This document shows positions 54,725-62,204 of a DNA stretch of 64,000 nucleotides, piece by piece (within the stretch, counting starts at the first letter, position 1; each line of letters opens with the position of its first letter). A program made the position numbers and the translations under genes. The stretch comes from Oceanimonas smirnovii ATCC BAA-899 (GTDB lineage: Bacteria; Pseudomonadota; Gammaproteobacteria; Enterobacterales; Aeromonadaceae). The stretch covers positions 62,001 through 126,000 of the forward strand of contig NZ_KB908455.1 of NCBI RefSeq assembly GCF_000381965.1, written 5' to 3'. The notes below the pieces were generated by a model. It did no database searches. It worked only from the letters and a program-made list of their open reading frames with translations, and was not told the DNA's origin.

Positions 54725-56674
54725 TCAGCTTAATGAGTCCTGTAATACGCCCAGCATCTCCTGCTGATGCGCATCACATCGGGGGGTGCTCCACTCACCC
54801 TGCATCATCAGGTGCTGTTTGATGCTGTCGATCTTATTGTGCTTGTAATAGCTCTGCTTGGCCTCGGGCATCAGGTTGCTTAACCGCGAATTCTTGCTGT
54901 GACTGATCAGACAAAGATTGCCAAAAGAGTCGAGATCGTCTTTGTCCCAAGTATCAAAACCCGGCAGCGGATGCTGCGGGTAGTAGTGCTCCACCGAGCT
55001 GCGGAAAGTAAACTCAAACTCGTTAATGCGTGAGTCACTGCTTTTGTGCTTCTTCCACAGTAAATAATCGAGATAGTTGAACACCAGATTGTTTTCAATC
55101 TCGCCATAGCTGAGCCGCCGCGTCATGGTTCCTGTGTCCATAGCCTCTTTAGTTGCCTGACAGTCACCCTGGTGCTGATAGATGATGGCGTAATACCCAA
55201 GTCCGCTCTCTGCCAGAAAACGGTCAAATACAAACGCCTTGGCTACCGACTCAAGCTGTGTCAGGTAGGCTTCGGCCTGCACCGGCAAGGGGCCATGCAG
55301 CAACCAGTGCAGTGCGGCATTAAGCCAGTGTTTATATACCAGGGTCGGAGTGGAAACATGAAAGGCAGTCAGCAGCATGAGTGCCTGCCGGTTATGCTCA
55401 TCGTTAAAGGTGTTCAGGTAGTAAGCATTGCCACTGTTATTTTTATGGTATTGCTTCAGGCTCCAGCCGTCCTTCTCGCCAATGAACTCGCGTTTGATGA
55501 CAAACCGATCAAACAGGTACTTGCCGCGCAGCAAGGCAAAAATGAACTGCTTCACCCGCTCCGCCTTGTTGTCGTTTTCCCCGTCGGCATACAACAGGAA
55601 AGTATCGAAGGACTCCAGCAGGCGCTTGTCATCCAGCGGCACATCTTCAGCCAGCATGGCACGCAGCACATGCAGCAAAAAATTGGGGAAATTAATCACC
55701 GAATGAAAACGCTCGGGTGACTCTTCTCCCCGGTCCTGCTTGGGTTTGCCATCGGGCTGGCTCAGGATGGCCTCAATATCCAGTATATTGGAATTGGCTA
55801 CCGTTTCTTCCTGTTCAAGAGCAAGGCTCAGAGCGTCAAAGCTGCCGACCGTCAGTTCATTCCAGTCGGGTCCAAACAGCCTGGTTCGTTCATCCGTGTT
55901 AAAACCGGACTGTACATACTTTTCCATATTGGCACAGGCTTCCCACACCATGTGCAGAGTACGTTCACTGCGGGCCTTGTCGTCTGCATTCTCAATATTT
56001 GAAAGTACATCCAGCAAGCGAGCCTTGAGCACTTCGTGTTTCTCAAGCTGCTCTCCCCGGTTGTTCATAACCTCGAAGTAGTAGTTGAGATCCGTATCCT
56101 TGGGGACTTCAACTCTCAGTATCTGCACCTTGTCGAGCAGATAATGGATAAAGTCGGTTAAGGTCACATCGCGCTCACGGCATTTTTGCTCCAGCACTTT
56201 GTGAATGATGCGATAGCCGTTTTCGATGGCAACATTGACCTCATTTACTTCGATAACCGTGGGAGGATTACCCTGTAACCGACCATTAAACAAGCCCATA
56301 AAGGTCTGACGTGAATGCTCCCGGCATTCAAATTCGATGCTTGGCTGGCGATACCAGTCATGTATCAAGGCTTGTGTGGCGGGTAAATTACGCAAATAGG
56401 TCATCAATAAAGACAATGTGGTCAGCCGCTGCTGCCCGTCTATTACCTCAAACACCGGTCGGTGTTGCCGTGGTGCTCGCCGAAAGACCACCAGAGTGCC
56501 AATATAGTACCGCTGATTTTTTGGCTGAACATCGAGCACGTCTTCAATAAGCTGGGTGATCTCGCCTTCTTCCCAGGCGTAATTGCGCTGGTACATGGGG
56601 ATCAAGTAATGCACCTTACCCTCAAGCAGCTCCCGTACAGACAAGGGCGCTATCATATTCTGGTTTTGGCTCAC
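54725..56674 (-). CDS. DUF262/DUF1524 protein (GmrSD-like), first of a pair
   Basis: A 649-residue protein. The DUF262 domain (about 10-250) has IPMYQRNYAWEEGEI and FEVIDGQQRLTTLSLL (DGQQR 79-83, the family's ParB-like nucleotidase motif). The C-terminal region (about 560-640) resembles the DUF1524 HNH nuclease: VEHYYPQHPLPGF, DSFGNLCLISHSKNSRLSN. GmrSD enzymes use NTP hydrolysis to cut modified DNA. It overlaps the second DUF262 gene by four bases (ATGA). Embedded in the restriction operon. Confidence 0.88.
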   Translation of the reverse strand: MSQNQNMIAPLSVRELLEGKVHYLIPMYQRNYAWEEGEITQLIEDVLDVQPKNQRYYIGTLVVFRRAPRQHRPVFEVIDGQQRLTTLSLLMTYLRNLPATQALIHDWYRQPSIEFECREHSRQTFMGLFNGRLQGNPPTVIEVNEVNVAIENGYRIIHKVLEQKCRERDVTLTDFIHYLLDKVQILRVEVPKDTDLNYYFEVMNNRGEQLEKHEVLKARLLDVLSNIENADDKARSERTLHMVWEACANMEKYVQSGFNTDERTRLFGPDWNELTVGSFDALSLALEQEETVANSNILDIEAILSQPDGKPKQDRGEESPERFHSVINFPNFLLHVLRAMLAEDVPLDDKRLLESFDTFLLYADGENDNKAERVKQFIFALLRGKYLFDRFVIKREFIGEKDGWSLKQYHKNNSGNAYYLNTFNDEHNRQALMLLTAFHVSTPTLVYKHWLNAALHWLLHGPLPVQAEAYLTQLESVAKAFVFDRFLAESGLGYYAIIYQHQGDCQATKEAMDTGTMTRRLSYGEIENNLVFNYLDYLLWKKHKSSDSRINEFEFTFRSSVEHYYPQHPLPGFDTWDKDDLDSFGNLCLISHSKNSRLSNLMPEAKQSYYKHNKIDSIKQHLMMQGEWSTPRCDAHQQEMLGVLQDSLS

Positions 56675-58104
56675 TTCCTGTCTCCTGTCAGATAGCCCAT
56701 CTTCCTGAACAAGGTGTCCACATCAGAGGTTTTGGAGGAATTGACCTTTTCCACCACGGGCAACGAATATTGCAGAAAACGCTGCGGATGAGTGGCGTCG
56801 CGCAACTCTCGGAACAGGTTGTACTTCAACACATGGTTATCCATGCTGGCCAGCTTCACCGTTTGCATGTTAAGGCGCAGGCTATAGGCCCAGATAAAGA
56901 TTTTCTCTATCGCCCGGCCCAGGTCGGTGGCACCGAACTTGTCGTAGTAATACATCAGCAGGCAGTCGAACATCAGCCGCACATAGCCATCCCCACGGCG
57001 ATGACGACCATCATAACTGTTAAGGACAGTGAGAATTTCGGGAGCGAAACCATCCAGGTCGGCAAGTGGTCCAACAGGTTTAGCTGTTCCCTTGTGCCGG
57101 ATGCCGCCTTTAATCAACGCCTGATAATGGCCGATCATTTCAAAAAAACGTCGACCATTGATCATTACCTGATCAAGCTGGAAGGGAAATGGCATGGAGT
57201 GGGCATCAATACGCCGGGTGAAATGCGCGTTGTAGTCATCCACCGTATGATGAGCAATGCGGATCGCCGCCATACAGGGATAGTAGGCGCTGTTGTCGAG
57301 GTTGACCCCTTTGAACAGCGCCACATCATCCTTGCCAAAATAGCGGGCCGACTCCCCTTTTACCCAACTGCGAATGCGATAAAGGTATTTGCCAAACAGG
57401 CTGGCCAGCTCTTCGGTGTTACTGTTTTCCCAGCCGTACACGGTGCTGGCCTTGAGCGGTTCGTCATCCTGGCTGAACTCCCGCAGGTGATAGGCTTTCA
57501 GCAGATCATGAGGTGCCAGATCCCGCCCCCGGGCGTTTTGTGCGTCAAAGAATTGAAAGGCTTCCGACAGCTCGCTGAGCGTGACCTTGACCAGCTCGCA
57601 GCGGTTAAGCAGAAAATCGATTTGCTCTTCGTTGAAGTCAGCCCGCATGACCCGGCGACGAATTGCCTGATAGTTTCGCCGAATATTTTGCTGGGAAGCG
57701 TCACTGGCGAACTCGGGTTTAAACATTTGCAGCTGCAAACCGGCAAGTTGCTGCCGGAGTGGCTCACTTTTGCACAAACCCAGTTTTTCCTTTTCCGCCA
57801 GTATTGCCTTAACAATCAGCAGCAGAGTAATGGTGCGCTGCTGGCCATCAACAATATCGTGCTTTTCCTTATCCCCTTCCATATGCTGGTGCAGCACCAA
57901 AGTACCCAGCCGATAGGCGGTTTTGTCTTTATGGCGGGCAATATCCTCAAGCAACTGCTCTACATGGTGAACCTGCCACTTGTAGGGCCGCTGATAAATT
58001 GGGATAGAAAGCTGGCTGTTTGCCAGCACCTCGGCTACTTTCACCACACTGGTAGCCACACCCTCAGCAAGCTCGCGCTTATCAAAGTTAACCGCCAGGT
58101 TCAT
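56671..58104 (-). CDS. DUF262 protein, second of a pair
   Basis: A 477-residue protein. DUF262 motifs IPIYQRPYKWQVHHVEQLLED and KHDIVDGQQRTITLLLIV (DGQQR 86-90). FDAQNARGRDLAPHDLLKAYHL is the second conserved DUF262 stretch. It lacks a clear HNH C terminus, unlike its neighbour, so the pair resembles split GmrS/GmrD-type partners. The upstream gap (58105-58293) is the only long non-coding stretch in the locus. Confidence 0.87.
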   Translation of the reverse strand: MNLAVNFDKRELAEGVATSVVKVAEVLANSQLSIPIYQRPYKWQVHHVEQLLEDIARHKDKTAYRLGTLVLHQHMEGDKEKHDIVDGQQRTITLLLIVKAILAEKEKLGLCKSEPLRQQLAGLQLQMFKPEFASDASQQNIRRNYQAIRRRVMRADFNEEQIDFLLNRCELVKVTLSELSEAFQFFDAQNARGRDLAPHDLLKAYHLREFSQDDEPLKASTVYGWENSNTEELASLFGKYLYRIRSWVKGESARYFGKDDVALFKGVNLDNSAYYPCMAAIRIAHHTVDDYNAHFTRRIDAHSMPFPFQLDQVMINGRRFFEMIGHYQALIKGGIRHKGTAKPVGPLADLDGFAPEILTVLNSYDGRHRRGDGYVRLMFDCLLMYYYDKFGATDLGRAIEKIFIWAYSLRLNMQTVKLASMDNHVLKYNLFRELRDATHPQRFLQYSLPVVEKVNSSKTSDVDTLFRKMGYLTGDRK

Positions 58105-58196
58105 GTAGCAGCCTCCACCGGCTGCCAGTTTTCTATATCACGCTGCCCTACGGTACTCATCCTTACCTCTTATCAATCCCACGGCGTTTCTGCCAA

Positions 58197-58292
58197 TCAA
58201 GCAACCATCAAGCAAAATTTAACTTTAAAATCATAAGCTTATAGATAATCTTGTGAGTTTTAACGCCATTCAGTCAAGCAACAGTCAAGCAA
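58197..58292 (-). promoter_or_regulatory. Phased TCAAGCAA direct repeats upstream of the DUF262 pair
   Basis: Four TCAAGCAA copies start at 58197, 58208, 58274 and 58285: two pairs, each pair with an 11-base period (one DNA turn), the pairs 77 bases apart. Between them lies an AT-rich stretch. The last copy abuts the stop codon of the AlbA_2 gene. The layout fits a protein-binding site controlling an internal promoter for the DUF262 genes. Confidence 0.55.
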
Positions 58293-58293
58293 A

Positions 58294-59775
58294 TTACGCC
58301 CAACAAGGTACATAGCGCATGGCTTTCGTTCCTGCGTTTGGGTCGTAGACACTGATTAATCCAGCGAGCACAGTATCTTTTATCACTCGGCTTACCTGAG
58401 CCTGATTCTTCTGCTCGATACCAAAGCGTTCACGCAGAGAAGCATTATTCATATGCTCACGGTTTACATGGCGCAAACAGCAGTGCAGGTAGCAAGCGCG
58501 AATACGCTCTTCCTTGTCCATATCTGCAAAGGTTTTGTAGCTGAACAATATGCTTCGGGTGTGTTGATCCGTAACTTCAAACACTGGTGCAGGCAGCTGA
58601 TATAACTCGGTCTGAAATACCACCTTATCAATGCCTGTGCCCCTTTCCTCGCAGATATTCACGCGCCGCAAGAAGGATGCGAGGGCTTCATTGCGACTGC
58701 GCGGAGGAGAGTCCAGAAAACGTTCTGTTGCCACCAACGGCACGCCGGGGTTGGTGATTTCCATGCGGGTAGCAAACACTTCAATCATGGGTCCTGTGCC
58801 GGTAATGGAAAAATCCTGATGAATGATGGCATTCGCCACCAGCTCACGGATGGCCAGCTCGGGATACATGGGCACTTCTTTGCGAAAGGCCTTGCCAATC
58901 TCTTCGTTGGAAGGGAGCAAGGTTTTGAGATAATCGATCAGCCCCTCAAAACCAACGGCGTAGCCTTTGTTGCCTTCGATTTCCCTGATGGTTTCAATAC
59001 GGCTGTTCCCCTTGTACAAAATCAGCCGTACCGCTTTGCGCCCCAGGTGCTGAAAGCTCTGCAGTTTGCGGGCAAACAAAATCGCGCCCAGGTTGGTGAT
59101 GTGCCAGTGGCCGCCCACGGCTTGCTCAATCAGCCGATCCGCTTTCAGTGCGTCCAGAATGCCGGCCCGGTTATCCGGCAATGGCAGGCCGGTCAGATCG
59201 AAATAGGCCGGATATTCCAATAATTGCAGCACTTTATCTGCCGGAATGTTATTTGCCGCCAGTTGCTGCTCGAACGGAGTCTTGTCGAACACCCGCCACA
59301 GCTCACGCTCTTTCTCCGGAAAGTCTTTCAGCTTCTTCTTGTAAGAGCCACTGCGGATGTATTCCACGCCATCGAACTGCACCGGATGATGGGCGGCGGG
59401 CTGAATTTCCAGGATCACTACCGGCTTGTCATCTTCCGCTCCTGCCAGAAACTCATGAAAACGAAAGTGGATTTTCGGCGACAGCTTCTGTAACAGCCAG
59501 TTTTCCAGCTCTTGCTGTTTATGTTTCTGCTGGGAAGGTTTGAAACTGGTGCCTACAACCTCATGAGTGTCATCATCCACGCCATAAACCAGATACGCGG
59601 TTTGTTTACCCAGCAGGGCGGCAGAGTTGGCAAGCGCTGAAATATACTCACCAATCTTTTCCACATCTGCATTGTGTTTGAACTCCACCCACTCGGTTTC
59701 CGCTGGGAGTCCACATAGCTCTTTCAGCAATGAACGCAACTGCTCCAGGGTTACCTCAACCGGCATGGTGCTCAT
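58294..59775 (-). CDS. AlbA_2 (Schlafen-type) DNA-binding protein
   Basis: A 493-residue protein. The N-terminal AlbA_2 domain (about 15-150) has ETEWVEFKHN, EYISALANSAALLGKQTAYLVYGVDDDTHEVVGT. The C-terminal part (about 310-420) has a GHKL-type ATP-binding region: AIRELVANAIIHQDFS, EITNPGVPL and ERGTGIDKVVF, followed by a winged helix (about 430-490). Such proteins are annotated as RecG-like or transcriptional regulators. The start (ATG 59775 or 59766) overlaps the hsdS stop. Often found with type I systems. Confidence 0.9.
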   Translation of the reverse strand: MSTMPVEVTLEQLRSLLKELCGLPAETEWVEFKHNADVEKIGEYISALANSAALLGKQTAYLVYGVDDDTHEVVGTSFKPSQQKHKQQELENWLLQKLSPKIHFRFHEFLAGAEDDKPVVILEIQPAAHHPVQFDGVEYIRSGSYKKKLKDFPEKERELWRVFDKTPFEQQLAANNIPADKVLQLLEYPAYFDLTGLPLPDNRAGILDALKADRLIEQAVGGHWHITNLGAILFARKLQSFQHLGRKAVRLILYKGNSRIETIREIEGNKGYAVGFEGLIDYLKTLLPSNEEIGKAFRKEVPMYPELAIRELVANAIIHQDFSITGTGPMIEVFATRMEITNPGVPLVATERFLDSPPRSRNEALASFLRRVNICEERGTGIDKVVFQTELYQLPAPVFEVTDQHTRSILFSYKTFADMDKEERIRACYLHCCLRHVNREHMNNASLRERFGIEQKNQAQVSRVIKDTVLAGLISVYDPNAGTKAMRYVPCWA

Positions 59776-61156
59776 CTCCCGCTAATGGCTTTACCAGCCG
59801 GATTTTACCGGTGAGCAGTTGCTGCATCATGCCCTGCTTGAGATCGCGGGTTTTGGCTAGCCGTGTTTCAAGCGCCTGAATTTCTTCGTCCATATCGGAG
59901 AGGATGGTGGCAATGGCGGTTTGTTCTTCTCGGCAGCTCGGACTTGGAATGTTAAATGCCGTGATAGCTGACAAAGGAACTCTACGATGGCCAGCACTAC
60001 CAACCATTTCAGACTCAAGCTTCATTCTGAAGTCAGCTTGAATTGTCCAGAAGTAAATAAACCAGGAATCTGCATCTTGATTGGCTTTTAGAACATGAAA
60101 CTCTGTACTACCAAAACCTACTTCAGTTTTTAGTATCTCGGTATGACAGCCTTTGCCGTTTTCAAAACACGGGGTTATCTTAGCGACAAGCACGTCGCCT
60201 CGTTCAAAGTAAGTCAGTCCACTTTTTATCCTTGTGTATGCTAACTGCTGAGTTTGAAGCAGTCTTGCTGACTCACTGACATCCTGCATGCCAACGAATG
60301 ATACTTCTTCATCCTCTGCAAGCTTTTTCCGTTGTGTTGATTTGGACTCAAAAAGGCTACCAAAAGGCACAACCTTCCAATCCTCTGGTATCTCCCCCAG
60401 CTCGCTGGTTTTATAGCCTTTGGGTCTGCCATCGGGGTGAGTGGCGAACTGCGGCAGGCGGGTGCGACCGGTAAGCAGTTGCTGCATGGTGGCGGTCTTA
60501 ATAGCCTGTTTTTTGACGATCAGGGCTTCCAGGCTGCCGATCAGCGCATCAACATCGGACAGCGCATTGGCGATGGCGGTTTGTTCTTTTCTTGGTGGAA
60601 CGAGAACTGGACAGCGATTAATAGCTCCCTGATCAATAGTTGTCATGGTAGCCGTTTTTGCTTCAGAAATTAAAGCTGCTCTCGCATGTTTTGAGATACA
60701 GTTAAGGTAAAGATATTTCGAGTCTATAATTTCCGTGTTCGGCCTTACTCGAATTAGGTGACTATCAAAAACCACATCATCACTTTCAGAGTTAAAAATG
60801 TTACAGTAAGCAATCCCACTAGGGACCACTGAAGATCGTGTAAAGAACAAGTCCCCTAACTTAACTCTAAACACTTTTATTTCATTTTCTGTGGCATCGA
60901 AAAGCTCTAATGTATCAACATCAATTGGAGCAGCAGCATACATATCGCCAACATTGATTAAAGGGACACCTGTTCCCTTTCTTCTTGGCTCATAAAAAAG
61001 ACCATTTTGCATGGGGAGTGCTGAGATATGTTTAATATCAGACAGTTCCCAATCCTCCGGAATCACCCCTACTTCGGTCTGCTTATAGCCTACGGGCACC
61101 ATTGGCTCCGCTGCTGCCCATTCTTTTTTGCTCACTTGCGCCACCTGATTATTCAT
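59756..61156 (-). CDS. hsdS: Type I restriction enzyme, S (specificity) subunit
   Basis: A 466-residue subunit with the usual two-fold layout. Each half has a target-recognition domain introduced by IPEDWELSDI or IPEDWKVVPF and ending in a helix EQTAIANALSDVDALIGSLEA..MQQLLTGRTRL or EQTAIATILSDMDEEIQALET..MQQLLTGKIRL. The two TRDs set the split DNA target; the target itself cannot be read. TRD coding sequence is more AT-rich than the conserved helices. ATG 61156 is chosen; it overlaps the DUF1016 gene by eight bases. Confidence 0.94.
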   Translation of the reverse strand: MNNQVAQVSKKEWAAAEPMVPVGYKQTEVGVIPEDWELSDIKHISALPMQNGLFYEPRRKGTGVPLINVGDMYAAAPIDVDTLELFDATENEIKVFRVKLGDLFFTRSSVVPSGIAYCNIFNSESDDVVFDSHLIRVRPNTEIIDSKYLYLNCISKHARAALISEAKTATMTTIDQGAINRCPVLVPPRKEQTAIANALSDVDALIGSLEALIVKKQAIKTATMQQLLTGRTRLPQFATHPDGRPKGYKTSELGEIPEDWKVVPFGSLFESKSTQRKKLAEDEEVSFVGMQDVSESARLLQTQQLAYTRIKSGLTYFERGDVLVAKITPCFENGKGCHTEILKTEVGFGSTEFHVLKANQDADSWFIYFWTIQADFRMKLESEMVGSAGHRRVPLSAITAFNIPSPSCREEQTAIATILSDMDEEIQALETRLAKTRDLKQGMMQQLLTGKIRLVKPLAGDEHHAG

Positions 61157-62204
61157 TGCCGTCTTCCTGCTCACCTGATTGCGACAGTTGCGCCATGGCC
61201 CTGGCCCGCTCACGCTCCAGCTCCCGCTTCAGCTCTTCTTCACTGGGCAAATAGGGCAGATATTTGGCGGCAAACAGCTGCTTTTTATCTGCCAGCACGG
61301 AATATTTCACCACGGCTTCGCTCTTTTCACTGCACAGCACCAGACCAATGGTAGGGTTATCATCGTCGCCCTTGCACTGCTCGTCATACAGGCGCACATA
61401 GGTGTCCATCTGGCCAATGTCCTGATGCCGGAGTTTGCCCAGTTTCAGATCCACCAGCAGAAAGCACTTGAGCTTGAAGTTGTAAAACACCAAGTCGATA
61501 TAGAAGTCTTCGTCATCAAAACGAATGCGCTGCTGGCGCTCCACAAAGGCAAACCCTTTGCCCAGCTCCAGCAAAAACTGCTGTAAATTGCTGATAATGG
61601 CCTGCTCCAGCTCGCTTTCCTGGTAGCTTTTATCTTGCAGATTAAGAAAGTCTAAAATGTAGGGATCGCGCAAATACTCTTTTACCGACTCCGCTAACGG
61701 CTGGGTGTGCTGAGCGGCTTCGTTTTCAACCAGCGTCTTGTCTTGGCTGGCCAGTAAGCGCTCGTAGTAGAGCTTGCTGATTTGTCGCTCCAAAGCGCGC
61801 ACGCTCCAGGCTTGCTTCTGAGCTTCTTGTTGATACCACCGGCGTGCCGACTCATTTTCAATACGCGATAAGGCGTTGTAATGCGACCAGCTCAATTCGA
61901 GAGACACCGTCTCCCGAATTGGAAACGCCTGATAAAAGGCGCGCATATTACGCAAGTTGGTGACATCAAAGCCTTTACCCAATCGCTCGGTGAGCTCTGC
62001 CGATAACTGCTGTAATTGCTGCTTGCCGTATTGAGCACGAGCAGCACCTTGCTGTTCGTGCTCAACAATCATTTGCCCGATATGCCAGTAGCTGTTAACC
62101 ATGGCGCTATTCACGGCTTGGCGCACTTGTCCGCGCGCTTGCTCTATGATAAGCGCAATGGACTCCACCAAACTGGCTAGCGTATTGTGACGCGGTGTAC
62201 TCAT
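61149..62204 (-). CDS. DUF1016 / PDDEXK-nuclease protein (YhcG type)
   Basis: A 351-residue protein. The N-terminal DUF1016 domain (about 1-190) has YWHIGQMIVEHEQQG, YGKQQLQQLSAELTERLGKG and NLRNMRAFYQAFP. The C-terminal PD-(D/E)XK domain (about 200-330) shows FYIDLVFYNFKLKCFLLVDLK (Asp, then D-x-K) and IGLVLCSEKSEAVVKYSV. Likely a nuclease of unknown target. ATG 62204 overlaps the hsdM stop (ATGA); a longer frame upstream lies inside hsdM and is rejected. Confidence 0.92.
   Translation of the reverse strand: MSTPRHNTLASLVESIALIIEQARGQVRQAVNSAMVNSYWHIGQMIVEHEQQGAARAQYGKQQLQQLSAELTERLGKGFDVTNLRNMRAFYQAFPIRETVSLELSWSHYNALSRIENESARRWYQQEAQKQAWSVRALERQISKLYYERLLASQDKTLVENEAAQHTQPLAESVKEYLRDPYILDFLNLQDKSYQESELEQAIISNLQQFLLELGKGFAFVERQQRIRFDDEDFYIDLVFYNFKLKCFLLVDLKLGKLRHQDIGQMDTYVRLYDEQCKGDDDNPTIGLVLCSEKSEAVVKYSVLADKKQLFAAKYLPYLPSEEELKRELERERARAMAQLSQSGEQEDGNE

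Noticed and set aside
56770-58236. Plus-strand frame of 488 codons opposite the second DUF262 gene
   Set aside because: Shadow; the minus-strand protein has the DUF262 motifs and coupled start/stop codons.
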